Shown in pieces: positions 25,919-34,927 of a DNA stretch of 64,000 nt. The notes beneath the pieces were generated by a model that was not told where the DNA came from, made no database searches, and saw only the letters and a program-made list of their open reading frames with translations. The stretch is from assembly GCF_000425065.1 (NCBI RefSeq), contig NZ_AULB01000010.1:248001-312000 (forward strand). Direction: 5' to 3'. Position 1 is the stretch's first letter. Each line of letters starts with the position of its first letter. The translations under genes were made by a program, and so were the position numbers. Source of the DNA: Actinomadura rifamycini DSM 43936. GTDB lineage: Bacteria; Actinomycetota; Actinomycetes; Streptosporangiales; Streptosporangiaceae.

Positions 25919-27589
25919 CTACAGTTCGAGGACCTCGCGGACCGCCGCGTACGCCGCCTTGCGCATCTGCCCGTGCAGCACCGCGTTCGCGTCCCGGTCC
26001 GTGCGGGCCTCCACGATCCGCAGCCCGTCCCCCGTGATCGCCTTCGGCAGGTCCGCGGCCGCCTCCAGCCGCCGGTACGGGACGCCGTGCGCCGCGGCGA
26101 TCGACTCCACGTCCACCCGGTGCGGCGTCCCGAACACCCGCTCGAACGGATCCTGCAGCGCCGCCTGCGGCAGCAGCGAGAAGATCCCCCCGCCCTGGTT
26201 GTTCACCACCACGATCGCCAGATCCGGCCGCGGATCGTGCGGCCCCACCACCAGCCCGTTCTGGTCGTGCAGGAACGCCAGATCGCCCAGCAGCGCGTAC
26301 GAGCGGCCCGCGTGCGCCAGCGCCGTCCCCATCGCCGTCGAGATCAGCCCGTCGATGCCCGACGCGCCCCGGCTCGCCATCACCCGGATCCCCCGCCGCG
26401 GCCGCATCACCTGGTCCAGGTCCCGGATCGGCATGCTCGCCGCCGCGAACAGCAGCGACCCGCCCGGCAGCGCCGCCACCAGATCCCGCGCCAGCCGCGG
26501 CTCACTGACCTCCGGGACCGCGTCCAGCACCGCGTCCACCGCCGCGGCCGCCGCCCGGTCGGCGGCCCGCCACGACCTCAACCACGCGTCGTCGCCCGAC
26601 ACCACCGGGATCTCCACCTCCGGCGCCACCTGCGTCGCCGACCGCACCGGATCCGGCCAGTGCGCCAGATCGGGCGCTAGCACGATGTGCTCATCGGCGC
26701 GCCGCAGCAGCGACAGCAGCGGCCGCGACAGCCCCGGCTTGCCCAGCGTCACCACCACCTCCGGGCGGTGCCGCTCCGCGAACTCCGGAATCCCCAGCAG
26801 GAAGTGGTACGACGTCAGCGCGTGGTCCCCGTACCGCGCGTTGCCGTTCGGCTCCGACAGCACCGGCCAGCCCGCCATCGACGCCGCCGCCACGTACCGC
26901 TTGACGTTCACCGCGCCGTCCCCGACGACCAGCACCCCGCGCCGCGTCGGCGGCACGTGCAGCACCGAACCCGGCGTCGCCGCCCGCACCTTCGTCCACG
27001 CGCCCGGCCCGTCGCCGTCCAGCGGCTCGCACCACGACCCGTCCCCGTCCGGGACCAGCGGCTCCCGGAACGCCGCGTTCAGATGCACCGGCCCCCGGAC
27101 CGGCGCCTGCGCCAGCCCCCACGCCCGGCTCACCAGCGAACGCCAGTACGCCACCATCCCCGGGCGGTTCTCCGGCGCACCGATCTCGGTGCTCCACCGC
27201 ACCGCCGTCCCGTACAGCTTCACCTGGTCGATCGTCTGGTTCGCGCCCGTGTCCCGCAGCTCCGGCGGACGGTCCGCGGTGATCACGATCAGCGGCACGC
27301 CCGACTGGTGCGCCTCGATCACCGCCGGATGGAAGTTCGCCGCCGCCGTCCCCGACGTGCACACCAGCGCCACCGGACGGCCCGACCGCTTCGCCAGCCC
27401 CAGCCCGAGGAACGACGCCGACCGCTCGTCGATCCGCACGTGCAGCCGCAGCCGGCCCGCCTTCTCCGCCGCGTGCATCGCCAGCGCCAGCGGCGCCGAC
27501 CGCGACCCCGGCGCCAGCACCGCGTCGGTCATCCCGCAGCGCAGCAGCTCGTCCACCAGGACGGTCGCCAGCGCGGTCGCCGGATTCAC
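25919..27589 (-). CDS. menD: 2-succinyl-5-enolpyruvyl-6-hydroxy-3-cyclohexene-1-carboxylate synthase
   Basis: 556 residues from GTG 27589, which overlaps the menC stop (GTGA). MenD signatures: AVLAPGSRSAPLALAM near the N-terminus, CTSGTAAANFHPAVIEA, ASRGASGIDGLISTAMG, and the thiamine-diphosphate/Mg site GDLAFLHDQNGL ... VVVNNQGGGIFSLLPQ. It condenses isochorismate with 2-oxoglutarate-derived succinyl semialdehyde in menaquinone synthesis, using ThDP. Translation is coupled to menC; menB is just upstream. Length is normal for the family. Confidence 0.96.
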   Translation of the reverse strand: MNPATALATVLVDELLRCGMTDAVLAPGSRSAPLALAMHAAEKAGRLRLHVRIDERSASFLGLGLAKRSGRPVALVCTSGTAAANFHPAVIEAHQSGVPLIVITADRPPELRDTGANQTIDQVKLYGTAVRWSTEIGAPENRPGMVAYWRSLVSRAWGLAQAPVRGPVHLNAAFREPLVPDGDGSWCEPLDGDGPGAWTKVRAATPGSVLHVPPTRRGVLVVGDGAVNVKRYVAAASMAGWPVLSEPNGNARYGDHALTSYHFLLGIPEFAERHRPEVVVTLGKPGLSRPLLSLLRRADEHIVLAPDLAHWPDPVRSATQVAPEVEIPVVSGDDAWLRSWRAADRAAAAAVDAVLDAVPEVSEPRLARDLVAALPGGSLLFAAASMPIRDLDQVMRPRRGIRVMASRGASGIDGLISTAMGTALAHAGRSYALLGDLAFLHDQNGLVVGPHDPRPDLAIVVVNNQGGGIFSLLPQAALQDPFERVFGTPHRVDVESIAAAHGVPYRRLEAAADLPKAITGDGLRIVEARTDRDANAVLHGQMRKAAYAAVREVLEL

Positions 27590-28527
27590 GCCCCACCCCC
27601 CAGCAGGGCCCCGGCCTCCTCGGCCCGCCGCCGCCACCCGTCCGCGGGCGCCTCGAACCGGGCCAGCGCCGCCTCGTCCACCACCGGGCGCCGCACCGCG
27701 ATCGCCCCGCCGGACGGCCGCAGCGGATCGTCCACCACGTCCCCCTCCAGCAGCGACAGCGTGCCCAGCCCGCACGCGTACGGCAGCTCCGGCAGCGCCG
27801 CCGCCAGCGCCACGCCCGCGGCCAGCCCCACCGACGTCTCCACCGCGCTCGACACCACCACCGGCAGCCCGCACGCCTCCGCGACCCGCAGCGCCGCCCG
27901 GACCCCGCCGAGCGGCTGCACCTTCAGCACCGCCACGTCCGCGGCGCCCGCCGCCCGCACCTTCAGCGGATCCTCCGCCCGCCGGATCGACTCGTCCGCC
28001 GCGATCGGCACGTCCACCCGCCGCCGCACCTCCGCCAGCTCCTCCAGCGTCGCGCACGGCTGCTCGGCGTACTCCAGCTCCCACCGGTCCAGCGACCGGA
28101 TCATCCGGGCCGCGTGCTCCACGTCCCAGCCGCCGTTGGCGTCCACCCGGATCCGCCCGTCCGGCCCCAGCGCGGACCGGACGGCCTCGACCCGCTCGAG
28201 GTCGTCGGCGTCGCCCTGCCCGCGCTCGGCCACCTTCACCTTCGCGGTCCGGCACCCCGACCCGGCCGCCGCGGACGCCATCGCGTGCGCCCGCTCGGCG
28301 TCCACCGCGGGGATCGTCGCGTTCACCGGCACCCGGTCGCGCACCGGCGCGGGCCAGCCCCGCTCCGCGGCCTCCCGCGCCGCCGCCAGCCAGCGGGCGG
28401 ACTCGGCCGGGCCGTACTCGGCGAACGGCGAGAACTCCCCCCACCCGGCCGGCCCCTGGATCAGGGCGCCCTCCCGGCGCGTGATGCCGCGGAACCGCGC
28501 CCGCATCGGGATGGAGTAGACCCGCAC
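27586..28527 (-). CDS. menC: o-Succinylbenzoate synthase
   Basis: 313 residues; GTG 28527 is taken as start, and ATG 28506 is an alternative. Enolase-superfamily residues are in place: the KxK motif in AKVKVAERG, metal ligands in VDANGGW, EYAEQP and IAADES, and the second catalytic Lys in VLKVQPLGG. It dehydrates SHCHC to o-succinylbenzoate. It overlaps menD by 4 nt and follows menB after 64 bp. The region upstream of the GTG contains GTTCAGCGGG, a 10-mer also present at the menE operator, but lacks the other half of that palindrome. Confidence 0.95.
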   Translation of the reverse strand: MRVYSIPMRARFRGITRREGALIQGPAGWGEFSPFAEYGPAESARWLAAAREAAERGWPAPVRDRVPVNATIPAVDAERAHAMASAAAGSGCRTAKVKVAERGQGDADDLERVEAVRSALGPDGRIRVDANGGWDVEHAARMIRSLDRWELEYAEQPCATLEELAEVRRRVDVPIAADESIRRAEDPLKVRAAGAADVAVLKVQPLGGVRAALRVAEACGLPVVVSSAVETSVGLAAGVALAAALPELPYACGLGTLSLLEGDVVDDPLRPSGGAIAVRRPVVDEAALARFEAPADGWRRRAEEAGALLGGGA

Positions 28528-28591
28528 CCGCTGAACCCCCAGACTGTCCGCCGAATCACGCTATTGCAGACCACGCCGTCCGTACGACCGT

Positions 28592-29491
28592 TTAGTAGTA
28601 CCACGGGAAGCGCGACCAGTCGGGGTCGCGCTTCTCCAGGAACGAGTCCCGCCCTTCGGCCGCCTCGTCCGTCCCGTACGCCAGCCGCGTCGCCTCACCG
28701 GCGAACACCTGCTGCCCCACCAGACCGTCGTCGATCAGGTTGAACGCGAACTTCAGCATCCGCTGCGCCGTCGGGCTCTTGCCGTTGACCTTCCGCGCCC
28801 ACTCCAGCGCCGTCGCCTCCAGCTCCGCGTGCGGGACGACCGCGTTCACCATCCCCATCCGGTGCGCGGCCTCCGCGTCGTACTCGTCGCCCAGGAAGAA
28901 GATCTCCCGCGCGAACTTCTGCCCGACCTGCCGCGCCAGGTACGCCGAACCGAACCCGCCGTCGAAGCTGGCCACGTCCGCGTCCGTCTGCTTGAACCGC
29001 GCGTGCTCCCGGCTCGCGAGCGTCAGGTCGCACACCACGTGCAGGCTGTGCCCGCCGCCCGCGGCCCACCCCGGCACCACGCAGATCACGACCTTGCCCA
29101 TCATGCGGATCAGCCGCTGCACCTCCAGGATGTGCAGCCGCCCCGCCCGCGCCGGGTCGATCGTGTCCGAGGTCTCGCCCTCGGCGTACTTGTAGCCGTC
29201 CTTCCCGCGGATCCGCTGGTCGCCGCCCGAGCAGAACGCCCACCCGCCGTCCCGCGGGGACGGCCCGTTCCCCGTCAGCAGCACGCACCCCACGTCGCTC
29301 GACATCCGCGCGTGGTCCAGCGCCCGGTACAGCTCGTCCACCGTGTGCGGGCGGAACGCGTTGCGCACCTCCGGCCGGTTGAACGCCACCCGCACCGTCC
29401 CGTGCTCCACCGCCCGGTGGTAGGTGATGTCGGTGAAGTCGAATCCCTCGACCTCACGCCAGGCGTCCGCGTCGAACAGCTCCGAGACCAT
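28592..29491 (-). CDS. menB: 1,4-Dihydroxy-2-naphthoyl-CoA synthase
   Basis: 299 residues from ATG 29491, preceded by AGAGGAC. It is a crotonase-fold enzyme: the oxyanion hole lies around FCSGGDQRIRG and AAGGGHSLHVVCDLTLAS, with the MenB-specific stretch GKDGYKY and the Asp/Gly loop DVASFDGGFGSAYLARQVG. The conserved C-terminus is SFLEKRDPDWSRFPWYY. It cyclises OSB-CoA to DHNA-CoA. It heads the minus-strand men genes and is divergent from menE across 93 bp containing the shared men palindrome. Confidence 0.96.
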   Translation of the reverse strand: MVSELFDADAWREVEGFDFTDITYHRAVEHGTVRVAFNRPEVRNAFRPHTVDELYRALDHARMSSDVGCVLLTGNGPSPRDGGWAFCSGGDQRIRGKDGYKYAEGETSDTIDPARAGRLHILEVQRLIRMMGKVVICVVPGWAAGGGHSLHVVCDLTLASREHARFKQTDADVASFDGGFGSAYLARQVGQKFAREIFFLGDEYDAEAAHRMGMVNAVVPHAELEATALEWARKVNGKSPTAQRMLKFAFNLIDDGLVGQQVFAGEATRLAYGTDEAAEGRDSFLEKRDPDWSRFPWYY

Positions 29492-29544
29492 GTGTCCTCT
29501 ATCCACCTCTCCGTCGGGGGCGCCCCCATTCAACCGGCCGCCGA

Positions 29545-29575
29545 TTCGAACGCGTTCAGCGGGGTCGTCTACCCT
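29545..29575 (+). promoter_or_regulatory. menE promoter with men-type palindromic operator
   Basis: TTCGAAC-GC-GTTCAGC (29545-29560) matches the menF palindrome at 12 of 16 positions, including GAACG and GTTCA. A -35 (TCGAAC, 29546) and -10 (TACCCT, 29570-29575) 18 bp apart can be drawn with the same geometry as at menF, and the ATG of menE follows 9 nt later without a ribosome-binding site. It may also control the divergent menB gene. Confidence 0.5.
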
Positions 29576-29584
29576 GATGAGATC

Positions 29585-30763
29585 ATGGACCGCCGCCTGC
29601 ACGCCGTCGTTCTCCCGCCCGGCCCCCGCCTGTTCGCCGCGCTCACCGCCGCCCTCGACGGCACCGGCCCCGCGATCTGCCCCCTGCCCCCCGGCCTGCC
29701 CGCGCCGGCCCTCGCCGCCATGCTGGACGCCCTCGCCCCGCACGCCGTCGAGACCGCCGACGGCGTCGCGCCGCACGCGGGCCGCGGCGAGCCCGTCGCC
29801 GACGGCACCGCCGTCCTCATCGCCACCTCCGGCTCCACCGGCACCCCCAAGTTCACCGAGCTGTCCGCCGCCGCCCTGCGCCACTCCGCCGCCGGCACCC
29901 TCGCCCGCATCGGCGCCGCGCCCGGCGACCGCTGGCTGTGCTGCCTGCCCACCAGCCACATCGCCGGCGTCCAGGTCCTGGTCCGCGCCCTCGTCGCCGG
30001 CACCGAACCGGTCATCATGCCGAGGTTCGACCCCCTCGACCTCGCCGCGGCCGCCCCGCCCGGCGCGCACGTCGCGCTCGTCCCCACCCAGCTGCGCCGC
30101 CTCGCCGACGCCGGCGCCGACCTGGGCAAGCTCGGCGCCATCGTGCTCGGCGGCGCCGCCGCCCCGCCCGGCCTGCTCGCCGCCGCCCGCGACCGCGGCG
30201 CCCGCGTGTTCACCACCTACGGGATGAGCGAGACCTGCGGCGGCTGCGTTTACGACGGCACGCCCCTGGACGGCGTCCGCGCCGGGCTCACCGCCGACGG
30301 CCGCATCCGCCTCGCCGGGCCGTCGCTGTTCACCGGCTACCGGCTGCGGCCCGACCTGACCGCCGCCGCCCGCGACGGCGACTGGTTCGTCACCGGCGAT
30401 CTCGGCGCGTTCGACCCGGCCGGGCGGCTGCGCGTCCGCGGCCGCGTCGACGACGTCATCAACACCGGCGGCGAGAAGGTCGTCGCCGGCGAGGTCGCCG
30501 CCGCGCTGGCCCGCCACCCGAAGATCCGCGACGTCGTGGTCGTCGGGCGCCCCGACCCCGAGTGGGGCGAGCGCGTCACCGCCGTCGCCGTCCCCGCCCC
30601 GGGCGCGCCGCCCTCGCTGGACGAGCTGCGCGCGTTCGTCCGCGCGACGATGCCCGCCCACGCGGCGCCGCACGAGCTCGAGTTGCGCGAGCGGATCCCG
30701 CTGCTGCCGTCCGGCAAGCCCGACCGCGCCCGCCTCCGCGACGCGGGAGCCCACGCCCCCTGA
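29585..30763 (+). CDS. menE: o-Succinylbenzoate-CoA ligase
   Basis: 392 residues from ATG 29585. It is a compact ANL-superfamily enzyme: P-loop VLIATSGSTGTPKFTEL, the A5 motif TTYGMSETCGG, FVTGDLGAFDP, the hinge RGRVDDVINTGGEKVVAGEV and the C-terminal catalytic Lys in PSGKPDRARL. The N-terminal region is shorter than in broad-range acyl-CoA ligases, as usual for actinobacterial MenE. It activates OSB to OSB-CoA for MenB, which is encoded divergently. Expression probably shares regulation with menF. Confidence 0.93.
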   Translation: MDRRLHAVVLPPGPRLFAALTAALDGTGPAICPLPPGLPAPALAAMLDALAPHAVETADGVAPHAGRGEPVADGTAVLIATSGSTGTPKFTELSAAALRHSAAGTLARIGAAPGDRWLCCLPTSHIAGVQVLVRALVAGTEPVIMPRFDPLDLAAAAPPGAHVALVPTQLRRLADAGADLGKLGAIVLGGAAAPPGLLAAARDRGARVFTTYGMSETCGGCVYDGTPLDGVRAGLTADGRIRLAGPSLFTGYRLRPDLTAAARDGDWFVTGDLGAFDPAGRLRVRGRVDDVINTGGEKVVAGEVAAALARHPKIRDVVVVGRPDPEWGERVTAVAVPAPGAPPSLDELRAFVRATMPAHAAPHELELRERIPLLPSGKPDRARLRDAGAHAP

Positions 30764-30817
30764 GCGTCGGGCTCCAGGGCGGGCGTCCCCGGGGGCATGG
30801 GCCCCGGGCGCCGGGGG

Positions 30818-31834
30818 ATGACGACCGGCATGGCCGATCATCGGGACCCGGGGAAGGCCGGGGAGAGCGGGCCGACCGTCGCGCTGGCGTTCCTGGCCAA
30901 CCTCGGCATCGCCGTCGCCAAGATCGTCGCGGCGCTGCTCACCGGATCGGCGTCGCTGGCCGCCGAGGCCGCGCACTCGGTCGCCGACACCTTCAACGAG
31001 GTCCTGCTGATGGCGGGGCTGCGCCGCAGCGGCCGTCCCGCCGACCGGCGCCACCCCCTCGGCTACGGCATGGAGCGCTACATCTGGACGCTCCTGGTCG
31101 CCGTCGCGATCTTCGGGATGGGCGCGCTGTTCGCGTTATACCAGGGCGTGCAGACGCTTACCGGGCACACCGCCGAGGAGGCCGACCCGCTCGTCGGGTA
31201 CGCCGTCCTCGGCGTCTCCTTCGTGCTCGAGGCCGTGTCCTGGCAGCAGGCCCTCCGGCAGGTCCGCGCCGCCGCCCGCGGCGCGGGCCTGCCGGTCGCC
31301 GCGTACATGCGCCGCACCGACGACCCGCCCGCGATCAGCGTCCTGCTGGAGGACTCGGCCGCGCTGATCGGCCTGCTGCTGGCGTTCGGCGGCCTCGGCC
31401 TGCACCACCTCACCGGCTCGGCCGTCTGGGACGGCGTCGGCTCGGTGCTGATCGGCGTGCTGCTGACCGCCGTCGCGCCCGTCCTCGGCCGCATCAACCT
31501 CGACCTGCTGATCGGCAACCAGGCGGATCCGCGGCTGGTCGCCGACGTCCGCGCCCGGCTCACCGCGGCCCCCGAGGTGGAGTGGCTCGTCGACATCGTC
31601 ACGATGACGGTCGGCGCGGACCGGGTGCTGGTGTGCGCGCGGCTGGACTTCCGCGACGCGATCGCCTCCGCCGAGCTCGAGCGCGCGTGCGTCCGGATGG
31701 CGCGCGAGCTGCGGGAGGCGCACGCCGAGATCGACGAGGTGTTCCTCGAGCCGGTCCCCCGGGACGATCCTGAGCTGCGCGAACGCGTCGTCGCGCGTTA
31801 TGGTCGACCATTGCGGCCGAAACGCTCGGAATGA
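30818..31834 (+). CDS. Cation diffusion facilitator (CDF) transporter
   Basis: 338 residues from ATG 30818, preceded by CCGGGGG; ATG 30830 is possible. Six membrane helices; helix 2 carries SLAAEAAHSVADTFNE and helix 5 LLEDSAALIGLLLA, the paired metal sites (H/D and E/D) of CDF proteins. It lacks the His-rich loop of strict Zn2+ exporters. The cytoplasmic C-terminal domain (about 215-320) has the ferredoxin-like pattern VEWLVDIVTMTVGADRVLVCARLDF. It probably exports Zn2+, Mn2+ or Fe2+; the metal is uncertain. It begins 54 bp after menE in the same direction. Confidence 0.9.
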   Translation: MTTGMADHRDPGKAGESGPTVALAFLANLGIAVAKIVAALLTGSASLAAEAAHSVADTFNEVLLMAGLRRSGRPADRRHPLGYGMERYIWTLLVAVAIFGMGALFALYQGVQTLTGHTAEEADPLVGYAVLGVSFVLEAVSWQQALRQVRAAARGAGLPVAAYMRRTDDPPAISVLLEDSAALIGLLLAFGGLGLHHLTGSAVWDGVGSVLIGVLLTAVAPVLGRINLDLLIGNQADPRLVADVRARLTAAPEVEWLVDIVTMTVGADRVLVCARLDFRDAIASAELERACVRMARELREAHAEIDEVFLEPVPRDDPELRERVVARYGRPLRPKRSE

Positions 31835-31855
31835 CGGAAGTCGCACCACCCGTTG

Positions 31856-31872
31856 CCTTTACCTAGTAAGGT
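31856..31872 (+). promoter_or_regulatory. CCTTTACNNAGTAAGGT motif upstream of the sigma factor
   Basis: CCTTTACCTAGTAAGGT, 205 bp before the sigma-factor ATG. It is the same element as at 43169 and 43287. It contains a -10-like TAAGGT and a TTAC-N3-GTAA dyad, so it could be a promoter, an operator, or both. If a promoter, the sigma message has a roughly 200-nt leader. Confidence 0.4.
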
Positions 31873-32077
31873 ACGGGGCGGGCGGGCCGCCGGTGTGAGA
31901 CGGCCCGCACCGGGCACGAAATCCTGTCCGGGGCACCCTCCCGCTCCGCGGCGAGGGCGCCGATCCGGGGCGCCGGGAACAAGGACCCGGTCCCGCGACG
32001 TTCCGATAGATGCGCGCGCCACCAGCGAACGACAATCCGCGCCGCATTCACACCACCGAAGGGAGGGGGGCGTCCCC

Positions 32078-33499
32078 ATGCCGCGAACCGCCGCAGAGAC
32101 CCCGCTCACAGGGGCGACGAGCCCGGCACTCGACGACCTCCTGAAGCGTGGCCGCGCCCAAGGGCGCCTGTCGCTCGACGAGGTCCGGGGGGCCTTCGAA
32201 TCGGCCGGCATCAGCCCCGCCCAGGGCCGCTCGATCCTGCGCGAGCTCTCCGAGGCCGGCATCAGCCTCGCCGGCGACACCGACGCCGGGCGCAAGGCCG
32301 CCGTCCCGGCGGCCGCCCGCGCCGAGGACCGCGCCGCCGAGCACCCGGCCGACCACCCCGCCGGAGCCGACGTCCCCTCCCCCGCCCGCAAGCACACCGC
32401 CAAGAAGACCACCGCCGGACGGGCGCGCCCGAAGGCCACCGCCAAGACCGGCGCCAAGACCGGCGCCAAGACCGGCGCCAAAGCGGGCGGAGGCAAGGCC
32501 GCCCGCGACGGCGACGGCACCGCCGACGAGGCGTTCGACGTCACCGAGGTCGAGGCCGCCGACACCCCGGCCGACCTGGACGACCAGTCGACCGCGATGG
32601 GCGACTCGGTCCACACCTACCTGAAGGCGATCGGCCGCAGGCAGCTGCTGACCGCCGAGCAGGAGGTCGACCTCGCCAAGCGGATCGAGGCCGGGCTGTA
32701 CGCCGAGCACAAGCTCGAGACCGAGGAGCTGAGCCCGGCGCTGCGCGCCGACCTCGAGTGGGTCGCCGCCGACGGCCGCCGCGCCAAGGCCCACATGCTG
32801 GAGGCCAACCTCCGGCTCGTGGTGTCGGTCGCCAAGAAGTACTCCGACCGCGGCCTGTCCCTGCTGGACGTCGTCCAGGAGGGCAACCTCGGGCTGATCC
32901 GCGCCGTGGAGAAGTTCGACTACTCCAAGGGCTACAAGTTCTCCACCTACGCCATGTGGTGGATCCGCCAGGCCATCCAGCGCGGCTTCGCCGACTCGGC
33001 CCGCACCATCCGGCTGCCGGTGCACGTGCTGGAGATGCTCAGCAAGCTGAGCCGCGTCGAGCGCGACATGCACCAGCGGCTGGGCCGCGAGCCCACCCCC
33101 GAGGAACTGGCCGTCGAGCTCGACAAGAGCCCCGAGCAGGTCCGCGAGCTGCTGCGCACCAGCCGCCAGCCGATCAGCCTGGACTCCACCATCGGCGAGG
33201 ACGGCGAGACCCGCATCGGCGACCTCATCGAGGACACCGACAGCCCCGAGGCGTCCGAGCTGGTGGACCGGCAGCTCATGGCCGACCAGCTGCGCCGCAC
33301 CCTCGACATCCTGTCGCCGCGCGAGGCCAAGATCATGGCGATGCGGTTCGGGCTGTACGACGGGACGCCGCGGACCCTCGACGAGATCGGCCGCGCGCTC
33401 GGGCTGACCCGGGAGCGGATCCGGCAGCTGGAGAAGGAGTCGCTGTCCAAGCTGCGGCACCCCAGCAACGCCCGGCCGCTGCTCGACTTCGCCGTCTGA
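32078..33499 (+). CDS. Principal-type RNA polymerase sigma-70 factor (HrdB/SigA or SigB-like)
   Basis: 473 residues from ATG 32078, with GGGAGGGGGG 7 nt upstream. Residues 15-65 resemble region 1.1 (LDDLLKRGRAQGRLSLDEV, ILRELSEAGI). Then comes a basic Ala/Lys linker with three TGAK repeats. Region 1.2-2 is DSVHTYLKAIGRRQLLTAEQEVDLAKRIEAG, with the -10-reading GYKFSTYAMWWIRQAIQRG. Region 3-4 is SLDSTIGEDGETRIGDLIED and RTLDEIGRALGLTRERIRQLE. Region 3 (IRLPVHVLEMLSKLSRVERDMHQRLG) is closer to SigB-type than SigA-type factors, and the end is not the usual RSQVLRDYLD, so it may be a paralogue and not the essential principal sigma factor. A strong hairpin ends the gene. Confidence 0.9.
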   Translation: MPRTAAETPLTGATSPALDDLLKRGRAQGRLSLDEVRGAFESAGISPAQGRSILRELSEAGISLAGDTDAGRKAAVPAAARAEDRAAEHPADHPAGADVPSPARKHTAKKTTAGRARPKATAKTGAKTGAKTGAKAGGGKAARDGDGTADEAFDVTEVEAADTPADLDDQSTAMGDSVHTYLKAIGRRQLLTAEQEVDLAKRIEAGLYAEHKLETEELSPALRADLEWVAADGRRAKAHMLEANLRLVVSVAKKYSDRGLSLLDVVQEGNLGLIRAVEKFDYSKGYKFSTYAMWWIRQAIQRGFADSARTIRLPVHVLEMLSKLSRVERDMHQRLGREPTPEELAVELDKSPEQVRELLRTSRQPISLDSTIGEDGETRIGDLIEDTDSPEASELVDRQLMADQLRRTLDILSPREAKIMAMRFGLYDGTPRTLDEIGRALGLTRERIRQLEKESLSKLRHPSNARPLLDFAV

Positions 33500-33515
33500 G
33501 CGCCGCCGCGACGGA

Positions 33516-33555
33516 CGGAGGGCCCGCCGGACCACGGTGTCCGGCGGGCCCTCCG
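33516..33555. terminator. Hairpin terminator between sigma factor and esterase genes
   Basis: 16-bp perfect stem (33516-33531 / 33540-33555) with an 8-nt loop, 17 bp after the sigma stop. The next gene is convergent, so it may serve both. Confidence 0.7.
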
Positions 33556-33581
33556 CGTTCGCGGGCCGGCGAGCGGGCGGT

Positions 33582-34763
33582 TCAGCGCCCCCGCACGGCG
33601 AACGCCAGGAACTGCGTCACCTCGCGGTCGTCGAAGTTGTCGTCGGAGCCGATCAGCAGCGTCCGCTCCCCCGTCCGCAGGCGCGGCCCCCACGCCATCG
33701 CCTCGAGGTTCTGCGCCGGGTCGGCGTACCGGCCGAGGTCGGCGACCAGCCGCTTGGCCACCGGCCGGTACGGGGCGTCGCCGAGCCGGTCGCGCCGCAG
33801 GACGTCGGTGGCGCCCCGGACGTCGAACGCGTACAGCCGCACGCGGTAGCCGACGCCCTCCATCCAGGAGCGCTCCAGCGCCAGGTAGCGGTGGTCGTCG
33901 ATCGCGAGGATCTCCGAGACGCCGCTGTCGGCGTGCCCGTCCGCCGGCACCGGCGCGGCCGGGAGCGGCTCCACCCGGTAGGCGTGCTGGGCGAGCAGGC
34001 CGCCGCCGCGGTTCCACAGGGTCAGCCGGACGGCCGCGCCCCGCTCGACGGTCGGCGGGGCGCCGTCCTCGTAGCGCGGGCCCTCGGCCATCGCGGCGAG
34101 GCGGTGCGGCGCGACGGCGACGGCCTCGAAGCCGTAGTTGCGGCGCGGCCCGCGGTCCTCGGTGGTCTGCTCGAGGTTCGCCGGGAGCGGGAGGGCGCCG
34201 CGGTGCCCCCCGTCCGGCCCCGCCCACTGGACCGACAGGGGCGACAGCGCGATGCCGGGGTGGGCGGCGTCGGGGCGGTCGCCCTCGTTGCCCCACAGCA
34301 GCCGGTTCCCGCGCGGGTCGAACCGGATCGCCTCCGGGTCGACCGACCCGGGCTCGCCGAATCCGGGGTAAGGGCTGCCGTCGGGCCGCTTCAGCGTGCG
34401 GACGCCGCTGATCCGCACGCCGGAGAACGCGCCGGTGCGCGGGTCGATGTCGACGCGCCCGGTGTAGAAGCGCGCCGGGTCGTAGCGCCACCGGTCGTCG
34501 GAGATGAAGTACCAGGTGCCGGTGCGGGGGTCGCGGTCCATGCCCGAGATACCGCCGACGGTCGTCCCCTCGACCTGCATCTTGTGCGGCAGCCGCCGCT
34601 CGCCGAGGAACCGCGAGATCCGTACGCCCGCCGCCGCGTCGGCGCTCTGGGCGCCCGCCGCCGGCCGCGGGGCCGGGCCCGCGGCCGCCGCCGGAGCCGC
34701 CCCCGCCACGAGCAGCGCGGCCGCCAGCACGGCGCCGCCACGAAGAACCTTCTTGTCGTCCAC
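33582..34763 (-). CDS. Secreted phytase-like esterase (esterase-like activity of phytase family)
   Basis: 393 residues from GTG 34763, with GGAGGT just upstream. A signal peptide (VLRGGAVLAAALLVAGAAPAAAA) indicates export. The mature part is a beta-propeller-type PF13449 domain: VEGTTVGGISGMDRDPRTGTWYFISDDR, SVDPEAIRFDPRGNRLLWGNEG, NYGFEAVAVAPHRLAAMAEGP, HADSGVSEILAIDDHRYLALERSW and NLEAMAWGPRL. Such proteins are reported as phytase or esterase relatives in periplasm or medium; the substrate is unknown. It is monocistronic, with 164 bp separating it from the HemD-fusion gene. Confidence 0.85.
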   Translation of the reverse strand: MDDKKVLRGGAVLAAALLVAGAAPAAAAGPAPRPAAGAQSADAAAGVRISRFLGERRLPHKMQVEGTTVGGISGMDRDPRTGTWYFISDDRWRYDPARFYTGRVDIDPRTGAFSGVRISGVRTLKRPDGSPYPGFGEPGSVDPEAIRFDPRGNRLLWGNEGDRPDAAHPGIALSPLSVQWAGPDGGHRGALPLPANLEQTTEDRGPRRNYGFEAVAVAPHRLAAMAEGPRYEDGAPPTVERGAAVRLTLWNRGGGLLAQHAYRVEPLPAAPVPADGHADSGVSEILAIDDHRYLALERSWMEGVGYRVRLYAFDVRGATDVLRRDRLGDAPYRPVAKRLVADLGRYADPAQNLEAMAWGPRLRTGERTLLIGSDDNFDDREVTQFLAFAVRGR

Positions 34764-34927
34764 CCGACCTCCGTCACCATGAGCATCCGAGCGAATGCTT
34801 TCCGTGACGTCAGTATCGCCCACCGTCCCCGCCGACGAGAGCTTTTCCGCGACGTGGCGGACCGAAGGCGGGGAGCGAGACGGGACCTCTGGCGGGACGG
34901 AGCGGAGGACGGGCGTTCGCGGGCCGC

